64,000 bases of DNA from Liriodendron chinense (lineage: Eukaryota; Streptophyta; Magnoliopsida; Magnoliales; Magnoliaceae), in contig ML058337.1 of the NCBI GenBank assembly GCA_003013855.2, forward strand, positions 3,162,001 to 3,226,000. The letters run 5' to 3'. The notes below the pieces were generated by a model that did no database searches, was not told the origin of the DNA, and saw nothing but the letters and a program-made list of their open reading frames with translations. Numbering within the stretch: the stretch's first letter is position 1; every line of letters begins with the position of its first letter. A program made the position numbers and the translations under genes. Positions 47,971 through 59,880 of this stretch are shown in pieces.

Positions 47971-50034
47971 TTAAAAAATGAAAAGGGGCCCATGAGAAGG
48001 TTCGGACCCACCTCATGCTGGATTTGGGTCACAACTAATCCACGGTGCATCTATGTGACATCCACTCGGAAACCCGAGGTGGAGGGATAATCACAACTCA
48101 CACCATAAACGCCCCCCGTGGGAGAATATATTCCGGTGGCATATTTGCTACTTTCCGATATTCGAACACAGGACCTTTCGCTTTGATACCATGTCAAACA
48201 ATCACTTTATCTAAAAGCTCGAGCTCTTAGAGGATGGCGTATCAATGTATATCAAGGGCCTTCAATAGATGTCACGTGGATGTGGACTTGAAAGAAGGTT
48301 TAGAAATAGTTTCATGCTGTATGGGCTCGGTCCCACATCGTGAATATCAGCCCTATCGATAATCAGGCTGACCCACAATCAGATCACCTGTTGTCCTTTG
48401 ATTTTGAAGTTGTGCCCCACTTGATAAGTAGACCAACTTTTTTCCTTTCCTTTTCTTTGTTCGCTAAGTGATCTTCACGGCTGGCCCACTTTTGATGGTA
48501 CAAATGCCCTACTCAATTGGCATGCCTTTGGGGATGCGAATTTCCTGTGAAAGGAAGTTCCTGCACAGGGAACATGGTGTTTGTGAGAAATTCACCTGTC
48601 CATTCTTATTGTGAGCTCATTTTAGAACAGGCGAACAAAAATAGTCATATTTAAGACTCAAGTGGGTTGCACTAAAGGAAAAGGTTGGTAAGGAAATTAC
48701 TAGCCTTGAAACTTCCTTAGCGTCCATAGTGATGTTTATATGCCATCAATATAGTTCATAACATGAACTGAAAACGTAAATATTATCCTGATTCAAAACT
48801 TGTGTCCTCAATCCTCACGTTTTTTGGCATACTTGAGTCTCGGATCTGACTCATTTTCTTTGTCATATTCTAAAATGAGCTCACAGGTGCAGATTTCTCA
48901 CAAACATCACGGTGGGCCCTATCTAAGTTCCGGGCGAACTTCGCGCGAAAGGCATTAGCAGGAAATCTGAGTCCCACGAAGCCATCATATCGCTTCTACT
49001 AATGGTCGTTCTAGTAAAAAAAGTGATGAACGGCCTACGTGGGGCTCCAAATCCTCCACAGCTGGTGCTGTAGACCGCCCCAACCGTCTTATGCTTGTGA
49101 CATCCACAGCGTACATCAGGTGTGCTCCTCCACATTAAGACCTGATCCCACAAATCAGCCCAATGCACAACCCAGATGGGACAGACCACAGGGAACAATC
49201 GGGATTGGGACACCAGCCATGGAAACTATCCAGATGCTGTGTGGGGCTCACCTGTGTGTGTGTGTGTGTCCCATCTAACCGTTCATCAGGTTTTTCTTTC
49301 CAGGATGAAAGACATTCCAAGAATAAAGCCTGATTCAAAACCCAGATGGGCCACACCGCATGATTCTAGAGGTTTTAGGTTTGATTTCACATTGTACCTC
49401 ATCGTACAGCCTACCATAGTCCTCAATCATGCTAATTTTTGCAATGAACGGTCAACATGAGCGGGCAGACCTGATAGACGGAGTGGATTTCACATGGACA
49501 GCATGGTGGGTCCTAAAGATCATCTCGGGCTCTGTAGCCACTTGCTACAACATATATTGCGGAGGATTCCGGTGTCCCACGTTGTGCCACTTTTAAGCTA
49601 ATAGAAAGAAAGGAAAGAAAAGTTATCTATGGTCAGTCCGGACGAATGAACGGCTGAGATCTATTTCTACTAGCAGGCTGTATGTCATACGTGGTATGGA
49701 GTGGCCCATAGACATGATGCATTGTATCTCTTTAGGTAGGACAGAGTCATGAGATGAGTCAGAGGTATTAGAAAATGTATCTTCGTTTTCAACACGCCCT
49801 TCACGTCTTCTGGAGCCGACTGATTGCCAGTCCACACCCACTTTATGTGTTAGATCCACACCATTCATTCATTTTTTTTCTAGATCAGCTTAGGGCATTA
49901 GCCCAAAAATGAGGCAGATTCAAAGCTCAAGCGGACCACAATGTAGGAAGTGGTGGGGATTGAACGACTGCCAGTTGAAACCTTCCTATGACCCACCACG
50001 ATGTTTATTTGCCATCTAACTTGTGCACCTTCAC

Positions 50035-50130
50035 ACACGCATGCATGCACACAACAATGATTCTCAAACCGATGACCTCATATTGAAACTTTTGGCAGTC
50101 TACCACTGAGGTATGGCAGTTGGTGCATCC
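50035..50130 (-). mobile_element. tRNA-derived SINE, family 2
   Basis: A box CATACCTCAGTGGTAGACTG on the - strand, with GAGGTCATCGGTTTGAGAAT as the B box region. It is interrupted at its 5' side by the insertion at 50134. Confidence 0.6.
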
Positions 50131-50133
50131 TGA

Positions 50134-50753
50134 GGGCCTGTTTGGTTGGCATCTAGAAACTCATTTCCAGCTTAAAATTTGAATTCTATCAAAATCCAAT
50201 TTTAATTGATGCGTTTAGCGGCAAGTTCCAGCCAAACAGAATTCCATCTAAGTTGGCTGAAATCGAGATTAGTGGAAACGGTGTGGAACCTGTTGCTACA
50301 AAAGGTAAAAGAGGCGGAAGTGAGTGTCATGATATATCCATGCCTCCATGAGTGTGTTGTACATCTATGATATATGCATTTTATATCCACTCGGTCCATC
50401 CATTTTGAGAGCTCAATTAAGGGCATTAGACTAAAAAACAAGGCAGATCTAAATCTCAAGTGGACCACACCACAGGAAAACAATGTTGATTGAACATTCA
50501 CCATTAACAACTTCATAAGGCCCACTATAATGTTTATTTGTCATCCAACTCGGCCATCTGTCTTGCAGGACTACTATAGGCCAGGAGTCAAGTTTTGAAG
50601 CAGATCTGAAGCCCGGATAGGCCATGCCGCAAACAACAGTTGGATTACACAGTTTTCAACAAAAAAGAATATGGATTACACTAGTTTTCAACCAAACTGT
50701 AAATTCCAGATGGAATTTGGTTTCCAAGATCAGTTTATGCAATCTTGATACCC
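50134..50753. mobile_element. PIF/Harbinger-like insertion in block D
   Basis: Blocks B and C read straight through (GCATCTAACTTG in B), while D has GCATCCTGA, then 620 bases from GGGCCTGTTTGGTTGGC to CTTGATACCC, then TAACTTG. The 3-bp duplication is TAA, with the left copy changed to TGA. The GGGCCTGTTTGG start is Harbinger-like, but the right end is a poor inverted match. The interior includes a half palindromic module (GTGGACCACACCACAGG). Confidence 0.6.
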
Positions 50754-51544
50754 TAACTTGTTTATTAGGTCTCTATGAAGGGAAAACACTAATATCACCT
50801 TTGTGGTCCAAAGAAGTTTTCAATAGTGCGTCCAATTCCCCTTGTTTATTGTGGCGTGGCCTAATTGAGCTTTGGATCTGCATTGTTTTGGTCTCATGCC
50901 ATAAGGAGATCTCACAAAATGGATGGACAACATGGATCTAGTACAACAATCACTTTGGCGTGGTCTACTCAATACATTAGTTTCTCCGGCTCATGTTAGG
51001 ATGTGATTCCATATCCAAAACTCAACTAGGCCACACCACAAGAAATGGTAGGGATTGAAACGCTTGATGTCTCATAAATCTTGGTTTAAGTTGACATATG
51101 TGTTTTCCTCCATCCTAGTGGGAATCACATGCTTACTAATTGGATGGCATATAAACATCACAATAAGCCCCCAATAATGTTTTAATAATGGGTGTTCAAT
51201 TCCACTGCTTCTCATAACGTGCTGAGTCTTAGATCTCTTTTTTTTTTTTTTTTATCACACCCCTAACATGAGTGGGAGAAACTAATGCAAGGAGTGGATG
51301 TCAATGGACTTCAAGGTAACCCTATAACATTTTATGCTGGATGAGCTCCATCCCCATCATGAAGATCACCCATGTCTATGATCAGACTGACCCATAATCA
51401 GACCATCTGTTGTATGTCGATTAATCAGATGGTGTGGCCCACCTGATAAGGAGATCAACTCTTTTTTTTTTCTCGCTAGGTGAGCCCACTCAATTGGTAT
51501 GAAGCTGATTGCGTGGTGTGCTGACCTCCATAGTGTGTTGACAT

Positions 51545-51965
51545 CATCAGGTTCTGTAGGCCCCACAATGATGTATGTGTCTGTCCATCCATCTTGGCCA
51601 GATCATTTTAGGTGATGGGCCCAAAAATGAGGCAAATCCAAAGCTCAAGTGGACCACACCATAAAAAGCATTGAGGATTGAACACCTACATATGATTGAA
51701 AACTTCACGAGGCCAAGAAGTTCTGGATCAAGCTGATATTTGTATTTTCCCTTCATGCAGGTCTGTGTGACCTTATGAACAAGTTGGATGGAAAATAAAC
51801 ATCATGGTGGACCCTAGGAAGGTTTCATTGGTAGGCATCATTGTCCCCACTGTTTTATGTAGTGTGGTCCACTTGAGTTTTGGATTTAGTCCATGCCCTA
51901 AAATGATCTCACAAATGTACGGGCAGCGTGGATATAACACATTCATAATAATGGGACCTACAGAA
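51545..51965. repeat. Palindromic module, near-complete copy in block D
   Basis: Left arm with GGCCCCACAATGATGTATG, GAGGCAAATCCAAAGC and GTGGACCACACCATAAA. Right arm with GTAGTGTGGTCCACTTGAG and CCATGCCCTAAAATGATC. The centre has CTTATGAACAAGTTGGATGG. Confidence 0.7.
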
Positions 51966-52046
51966 CTTGGCAATGTCAACACGCCATGGAGGTCAATGGC
52001 ATGTGGCACACCACCCAATCAGCTTCCCTATTTGATTTCATTAGCT

Positions 52047-52048
<2 letters not shown>

Positions 52049-52079
<31 letters not shown>
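52049..52079. repeat. (GA)n microsatellite
   Basis: About 15 GA units at the end of block D. The corresponding site in B and C holds an A-rich run (46036-46056 and 56943-56950). Confidence 0.95.
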
Positions 52080-52082
<3 letters not shown>

Positions 52083-55000
52083 GCAGCCCCTGTGGGAACC
52101 CGAATCCTCCACAGCAGGTGTTATAGACTGTCCTACCCTAAATTAGTTGGAAATTGGGTGGGAAGAGTGGATAAAACAAGTACATCACGATGGGTCTACC
52201 TAGTAGGTGCATGTGGTGTCATTAGGAATATGTGTTCGCTCGCCTAGCAAATTTGGAAGAATGACAACAATAGATGATCTCTTATATTCTACAAAAGTAG
52301 TAATTACTGCAACATGTGCAAATATGACAAATTCTCAATTTTCAGACGTTTGTAATTAATTTTTCTCAAACAAGTTTTGTAGAAAAATACTTATTTTACG
52401 ATATCAAGACTACTTTCACATAAATTATGAAACAAAATTTTCAGTTCTAAGCTATCAACACTTAAATTAACTTTCAGGCCTTATTTTTCAGTTTACCAAA
52501 CATCACCTAAGTTGTGAATCACACTCAGATTAAGTTGTAGTCTAAAAGTCAAATCAGTCGAGCGATCCTAATTATAACCTCTTATTCGTAGACACTTGAT
52601 TTTTAAAATAAGACCATTAAATGTAAAATAATATATTATTTGCACGACCAAATCAGAGTAATTTGTACGACCCATAATTTGGATTTTCAGATTGAATTAC
52701 TTGTGTGTCACATATGCAATTTCCAAGTAATTTCCACCGGACTTCATATCATCCATCACACTAATCCAGAGTACCAAAACATTTTGTAAAATTGGAAAGG
52801 CTTTTTTGGGTGCAACATAGAGAAAAAGAGACACAGCTACCGGCAGCAACAAAGGGATGGAAAAAAAAAAAATTCTTCCTCAGGGCCCACCTTAATGCCT
52901 GTGTGACATCCACACCATCCATCAGTTCATTCTGTTCATGCTAAGACATGGTCCAAAATTTTGGAAGATATAAAGCTCAAGTGGACCATGGCACATGAAA
53001 CAATGGGTGTGGGGACACCCAACATTGATCTGGACCATCCATCACGCATCTCACCTTTGATGCCCATCAATCTCTAAAAGCACTTTGATCATGTGATTCT
53101 AAACAATTTAATCAATTGCTAGGAAGGCAAATGGTTCATATTGATTATATTAGTGAAGGTGCATTCATTGATTCCACCATGGGTCACCTTTGATTGCACC
53201 TGGCTCTTCAAGGCTGAATTTGATTAAATGACACAACCAAACTACAATGGTTATGTTCACTTTGATTTTGCTGAATGCTAGATCATTGATTTGGACCATC
53301 CATCAAGTTTGGGCACCTTTCATTGGCCATCTCTTCCAAAAATTCACTTTGATTATATCATCCTAGCCATCCAATCCACAGTTGGGAAATGCTGCATCCA
53401 TCCATTTTTATTCTGTAAAAGGTTTGATCATTGTACATCATGTGGGCGTCTTTGATTTACATATCCCTCCCAAAAGTCAATATCATATGATGAGTTAATG
53501 GATGGGAAAATTTGCAGGTCCATCTTTGTCATATTAAAAAAGGTATAATCACAGATCTAGGCCATCCGTTATAGAAGGCCCATCTTTTACTGCGCACCCC
53601 TCATAAAAAAATCACTTACTGGCCATCCGTTCAACTGTTATGAAATGGACAGTGCATATTATTACACTAAAAAAGTCCCCGTCATTGGACATCATGTGGG
53701 ACCCATCTTTGATTACCTATCCCTCAAAAATCTCTTTGATTCAATGATCGCAGTGATCAAATTAATAGATGGAAAATGAATAGCCCAAATTTCTTATAGA
53801 TGGAAAGGTCTAATTAATGATTTAAGGCTTAACATAAAAATAAAAATTTACAGTATTAAATACACTTTCCTAAATAAGGCTGAGAATTTTGTTTTCAAAA
53901 TAAATAAATAAAAATAAAAAATAAAAAATCCTAATACTATTGTGCCTGTAAAAATGTCCATGTATATTTAAGAGGTATTAAGTCGAACCAGTTGCACCAT
54001 TGTTATAGTTCACCTAGTAGATAACTTCCAAACCTTTCATGATGTGCATGCAACATCCGACCCATTCAATAAGTAGGCCCCATTATGAAAACGACCTTAG
54101 GCAGAAATCTTTGACTTCTACTCATTGAGTAGATCACATTTTTATTTTGTTATTTATCAATGAATACACATTATTTTCATGGTGTGTCATACCTGGTGAG
54201 TAGATAGGGCTGAATTTTCCATTAGGTGATCCTCGCAGTTAAGACAAGCTGTAGGTAGGGTTGGATTTTACATGCACATTACAAATTGGAGGTTATTGAC
54301 TGGGTAAACCTTACCTTGTGGTCCAACCAGTAGGACTTGAGACCACCTCTTTAATTATTTCATTCACTTAAAAAAAACATTATTCCAAAATTGCCCCAGT
54401 AAGAGATTGGACGGTCTACAATTATTTTCAAGATGTGCCTAATCTGCTTAGGCGTCATATGCAGCTAGAGTATCAAATAATTCTCCTCTGGACAGCACAC
54501 TACGTGAGTAGCTTGCACCCACTCACTCATGTCCACCACCTTAGAATGAATGAAAAAGAAAAAAAATAAAAAAAATAAAAAAAGATAGGATGAGAACTCA
54601 AATAGTGTTATGAATCATGATAGGTGAATTTGTAGACATGGGGCCGTGGTTAAGAGATCCAGACCATTGATCTGAAGGAACCAATGGAAAGATAGTTACT
54701 GAAAAATACTCCAATGCTTTGCATGCGTATTAAAAGTAACGGTCTGAAACAACATTTATATGTGGAACGGATAGTATCAATGGATCTGCAATATTTCTAC
54801 TATCGTATCAGCGGTCAACGGTCTGGATCAACTTAAGAGATTCCCAGTTGGATATAATAAATGTTGAAAAGGATACTATTATCATTCTGACTGAGTATGT
54901 GCTCTCCCATTTGACCAGTCCAAGTTAGACAAATCCATCTCCACTGTGAGTGTGGATCGATCGTCTGTGTTGAAGGGATGATGGATTCCATATTTCCATG

Positions 55001-55329
55001 TGCCTTATCTTCTCATTCATCCAGGTCAGCACTGATGACATCAGCTGACATCAATTAAGAAAATATAAAAAAAAAAAAAAAATACGTACATATATTGGAA
55101 ATTCGTATTTCACTTTCATGCATCAATTTTCTCTGAACCTCACCGTGACCATGTTGTATGATGTATTAGATCTACACCATCCATTCATTTTTTTTCTAAA
55201 TCAGATTATGGTATTATCCAAAAAATGAGACAAATCCAAAGCTCAAGTGGACCACAATGTAGGAAGTGGTGGGGATTGAACAACTGACGTTAAAAGCTTC
55301 CTATGACCCACCATGACATTTATTTGTCA

Positions 55330-55440
55330 TCAAACCCCCCACACATAGCACGCACGCACATCACAACACTTCTCGAACCAACGACCTCATGTTGAAACTC
55401 TTGTGAGTCTACAGGTATGGTAATTGGTGCATCCAACCTA
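55330..55440 (-). mobile_element. tRNA-derived SINE, family 2
   Basis: This is the same element as 44755-44880 and 50035-50130 by position and sequence (CGACCTCATGTTGAAACTC). Several bases of its A box are deleted. Confidence 0.55.
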
Positions 55441-56239
55441 TTTATTAGATCTGTATGAAGGGAAAACACAAATATTAGCCTGGTATGAGCCTTTGTGGTC
55501 TCGGGAAGTTTTCAATGCATGGTGCATCCAATTCCTATTGTTTATTGTGGTGTGGCCCACTTGATCTTTGGATCTACCTCGATTTTGGACTCATGCCCTA
55601 AGGTGATCTCGCAAAATGGATGGACTACGTGGATCTAACACATCCATCACTGTGGCATGGTCCACTCAATACATCAGTTTTTCCCACTCACGTTAGGATG
55701 TGATTTCATATCCAAAACACAACTAGGCCACACCACAAGAAATAACAGGGACTGAATGTTTGATGTCTAAATCTTTGTTTAAGTTGACCATGTGTTTTCC
55801 CTCTCTGTGGGAGTCACATTATTAACGAATCGGATGGCATATAAACATCACAATAGGCACCCAATAATGTTTTAATGGTAGGTGTTCAATTCCGCTGTTT
55901 TTCATAATGTGCGTGGCGAAAGTCTTATATCTCTTTTTTTTTTACCACACCTTACATGAGTGGGAGAAACTAATGCATGGAGTGGATGTCAATGGACTTC
56001 AAGGTAACCCCATGACATTTTTTGCTGGATGAGCTCCATCCCCATCATGAAGATCACCCATGGCGATAATAAGGCTGACCCACAATCAGACCATCCATTG
56101 TATGTTGATTTGGACGGTGTGGCCCACCTTATAAGGGGGTCAACTTTTCTTTTCTTTTTATTGCTAGGTGAGCCCACTCAATTGGTATGAAGTTGATTGC
56201 ATGGTATGCTGACCTCCATAGTGTGTTGACATCAACAGG

Positions 56240-56835
56240 TTCTATGGGCCCCACAATGATGTATGCATCCATCCATTCATCTTGTGAGATCTTTTTAGGT
56301 GATGGGCCCAACAATAAGGCGGATCCAAAACTCAAGTGTGCCACACCATTAAAAAAAAAAATTAAAAAAAAAATAAAAAAACATTGAGAATTGGAAGCCT
56401 ACCATTGAAAACTTCACTGAGGCCAAGAAGTTCTAGATCAAGCTAATATTTTTATTTTCCTTTCATGCAAGTCCATGTGACCTTACAAACAAGTTGGATG
56501 GCAAATAAATATCATGGTGGGCCTTAGGAAGGTTTCATCGGTAGGCATCATTATCCCCACTAATTTCTATGGTGTGGTCTACTTGAGTTTTGGATTTGGC
56601 CCATATCCTAAAATGATCTCACAAATGTACAGGCAGGATGGATATAACACATGAATCCGGATTATCAAATTGGCTTTAATAGAATTTTCCTATTTGTCAA
56701 CAACTTGATTGGTCTGCACTGCTACATGTACGTTGAGCTAAACCAATCACGCATCGTCAAACAGGAAAATCCTGTTCAAGCCGAGCAGAAAATCTAAATT
56801 CATAACACATACGTAATGATGGGACCCACTTCGAC
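56240..56835. repeat. Palindromic module in block C, interrupted by a MITE
   Basis: The arms are as in 45490-45920. An A-rich expansion at 56350-56381 and the insertion at 56653-56801 lengthen it. Confidence 0.65.
56653..56801. mobile_element. Foldback MITE with perfect 9-bp TSD (Mutator-like)
   Basis: The direct repeat ATAACACAT lies on both sides (56644-56652 and 56802-56810). Ends: GAATCCGGATTATC and the complement of GAATTTAGATTTTC. The interior hairpin has TTCCTATTTGTC...GATTGGTCTG and ...AACCAATC...CAAACAGGAA, like the element at 10764-10935. Block D at about 51930 shows the empty site (ATATAACACATTCATAAT). Confidence 0.85.
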
Positions 56836-57609
56836 ACACCATGAAGGTCCATGGTGTCTCCACCCAATCGGCTTCCATTTTTTGTCTCAGTCTCTTCACA
56901 AAGCCATCATAATTCATATGGCTTCTACTAACGGTCATTCTGCAAAAAAATAGATGAGCGGCCTAAGTGGGGACGCGAATCCCCCACACCAGGTGTTATA
57001 GACTGCCTCCACCCTCTTAAGCCTGTGACATCCACAGCGTACATCAGGTGTGCCCGGGCCCACAAATCAGCCCAATACACAACTCAGATGGGACACACCA
57101 CAGGGTTGGGTACACCCACCATGGAAACTTTCCAGAAGCTGTGTGGGGCTCACCGTACAGTATATATTCCATCGAACCGTTCATCAGGTGCTGCTTGCTA
57201 GGATGAAGGGGGCATTCTATAAAAACAATCCAATGTTTCCATGCGTATTAACAGTTATACGATGGACGGATGGGATCAATAAATCTGCAATATTTTTGGC
57301 TTATAACCCATTCATGAATCTCATCATCGTATTAACGGTCTGGATCAACTTAATTCGGTTCCTAGTAGGATAAAATACGCGTAAAAGTATACTACTGTGT
57401 TCTGACTGGGTAGGCGCTCTTCCATTTGACCAGTCAAAGTTGACAAACCCACCTCTCCACTCTTCTTTTGTTTTGACTGTCTCCAACTAATCAACGACAT
57501 GTGAGTGAGTGTATGCTGACTTGGCAAAGCTTGCAGATGGTTCCCACCGACAAGTCACTGACACTTGGGTAGCGAACGCCGACTAGCTGTGACCTGGATG
57601 CCCATTAGG

Positions 57610-58010
57610 TTGGGGGTCCCACCTTGATGTATGTGGTTTATATCTCATGCTGTCCATCCGTTTTGCTAGCTTATTTTATGGCATGGCACTGAAAATAAAG
57701 CAATCCAAAGCTCAAGTGGACTATGCCACAGTAAACAGTGGGGCTTATGGCACCTGTTGTTGAAAACCTTACTACAGCCTACTATAATATTTATTTGGTA
57801 TCTTTGATATGGTCACACAGACCTAGGATACCAGCTTGATCAAAAACTTATTTGACCCCAAAAAGCTTTTAACGGTGGTGGCCGTTCAATCACTGCTATT
57901 TCCGGTGGTGTGGTCCGCTTGAGCTTTGGACCTGATTTCCTTTTAGGTTCATGCTCTAAATTGAGCTGAAAACAGATGAATGCATACATCACAGTGAGCC
58001 TTATAGTGCC
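57610..58010. repeat. Palindromic module copy in block C
   Basis: GGGTCCCACCTTGATGTATG on the left, GGTGTGGTCCGCTTGAGC on the right, with GTGGACTATGCCACAG and CCATCCGTTTTGC arm words. The corresponding B part is around 47300-47640. Confidence 0.55.
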
Positions 58011-58198
58011 CAACGCATCACCACACCACTGTTGGGTTTGATGTAGGCAACACCACTTGATCTGTGCCCATACCACCTGGGATAACCCAAGAAGCATTTA
58101 ATGGCAGGAATTTAATCCCATTGTGTGGCCAACTTAAGCTTTGTATCTACTTCATTTTTTGGAATATTGCTCTAAAATAAGCTAGCAGGATATTTGTG

Positions 58199-58370
58199 TC
58201 TCGCCTGCTAGCCCAGCTGAAAGAAGCCCAGGCGTTTCAACAGACTGGAGTGCTAAGGGGAGACACCAGTATTGGTTGTGTGCATCGTGTGACTAACCAA
58301 GTAGGTGCGTTGCCACCCCTACCAGGTTTATTTAAAAATAAAAATTAAAAAAAATTAAAAAAAAAAAAAA
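58199..58370 (+). mobile_element. tRNA-derived SINE, family 1, decayed
   Basis: A box TAGCCCAGCTGAAAGAAG, then GCCCAGGCGTTTCAACAGAC, with an A-rich tail at 58333-58370. It corresponds to 47862-47970. Confidence 0.6.
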
Positions 58371-59880
58371 GGGTCCGATGAGAAGGTTTGGACCCACCTC
58401 ATGAAGCAGATCCAAAACTTTAAGCCAATTCTTGGTGTATCCCGAAATCATTTTTTAAGTTGAGAAACTAATGTAAGGAAGGGATGTCAGGTGGACGTGG
58501 ACCTGAAAGAAGGCTCACAAATAGTTTCATGCCGGATGGGCTCGGTCCCACGTCATGAAGATCAGCCTTAGGCTGATCCACAATCAGTGATGTTTATATG
58601 CCATTTATAGAGCTCATAACATTATTCTCACGCGATGAACTGAAAACACAAATACTGGCATGATTCAAAACTTCCATGACCTCCATCCTTGCATTTACAG
58701 TACCATTTGAGTCTTTTGGATTCAGCTCATTTTTTTGTGTCATATTCTGACAGACATTACAGTAGCCCTACCTAAGGCTCCTAGCGAACTTTGCGTGAAA
58801 GTCATTAGCAGGAAATCAAGTCCAACAAAGTCATCACATCGCTTCTACTAATGGCAACTTCTATGGCCTCAATCCTTGCATTTTCAGCCCACTTGAGTCT
58901 TGGATCGGGCTCATTATTTTTGGTCATATTTGTGTCATCTTCTCACAAACATCATAGTCGCCCTACCCAGGTTCCCAGCGAACTTCGTGCGAAAGGCATT
59001 AGCAGGAAATCCAAGTCCGACAAAGCCATCATATCGCTTCTAATGGTCTTTCTAGGAAAAAAAACAGATGAACGGCCTATCGTGGGACCCCAAATCCTCC
59101 ACAGCCGTTGCTGTAGACTGCGCCAACCGTCTTAAGCTTGTGACATCCACAGCGTACATCAGGTGTGCCCCTCCACGTTAAGACCTGGACCCAAAAATAA
59201 GCCCAATGCACAACGCAGATGGGACATACCACAGGGAACAATCGGAATGGGGACACCTGCCATGGAAGCTTTCCAGATGCTGTGTGGGGCTCACCGTACA
59301 GTATATATCCTATCTAACCGTTCATCAGGTTTTTATTTCCAGTATGAAGGGACATTCCAAGAATACAGCCTGATTCAAAACCCAGATGGGCCACACCGCA
59401 TGATTTTAGAGGTTTTAGGTGTGATTTCACATTGTACCTCATCGTGCAGGCTACCTTAGTCTTCAATCATTCTAATTTTTGCGATGAACGGTCAAGATGA
59501 TCGGGAAGACCTGATAGACGGAGTGGATTTCACATGGACAACATGGTGGGTCCTAAAGATCTTGGGCTCTGTAGCCACTTGCTACAACACACATTGCAGA
59601 GGATTCCGGTGTCCCACGTTGTGCCACTTTGAAACTAATTAAAAATAATAATAATTCATCTATGGTCAGGCCCGACGAATGAACGGCTGAGATCTATTTC
59701 TAGTAGTAGGCTGCATGTCATACATGGTATAGAGTGGGCTATAGACATGATGCATTGTATCTCTTTAGGTAGGACAGAGTCATGAGATGAGTCAAGAGGC
59801 ATTAGAAAATGTATCTTCGTTTTCAACACGCTCTTCACGCCTTCTGGAGTCGACTGATTGCCAGTCGACACCCACTTGAA

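Larger units (their letters stand above)
41336..49870. repeat. Duplicated block, copy B (~8.5 kb)
   Basis: The block is roughly co-linear with 52871-59880. Matching landmarks in order: TTCCTCAGGGCCCACC (41341 and 52878), GTTCACCTAGT (43457 and 54007), the SINE at 44755 and 55330, GCTAGGTGAGCCCACTCAATT (45411 and 56164), TCAAGTGTGCCCGGGCCCAC (46150 and 57045), the SINE at 47862 and 58199, and AGGCATTAGCAGGAAATC (48950 and 58995). Differences come mainly from MITE insertions. It contains several copies of the palindromic module and no gene. Confidence 0.8.
49850..52150. repeat. Duplicated block, copy D (extra partial copy)
   Basis: It matches 44560-46060 and 55190-56950 and lies between blocks B and C. 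It carries its own insertion (50134-50753) and a GA microsatellite (52049-52079) not seen in the other copies. Shared landmarks include AGTGGTGGGGATTGAACGAC near 49950, GGGAAAACACTAATATCA near 50780 and GCTAGGTGAGCCCACTC near 51475. Confidence 0.75.
52505..59880. repeat. Duplicated block, copy C (~7.4 kb)
   Basis: The first ~370 bases match only copy A (38070-38450). The rest is roughly co-linear with B (see 41336-49870). It lacks the hAT-like element at 42474-43450 and carries its own Mutator-like MITE at 56653-56801. The last part (58800-59880) matches 48950-49870. No gene is supported. Confidence 0.8.

Noticed and set aside
51804..52082. Short ORF with similar frames in related blocks (45868, 51804, 57050)
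   Set aside because: Resemblance is due to the shared repeat DNA. Frames start and stop at different places and include non-coding palindrome arms in both orientations.
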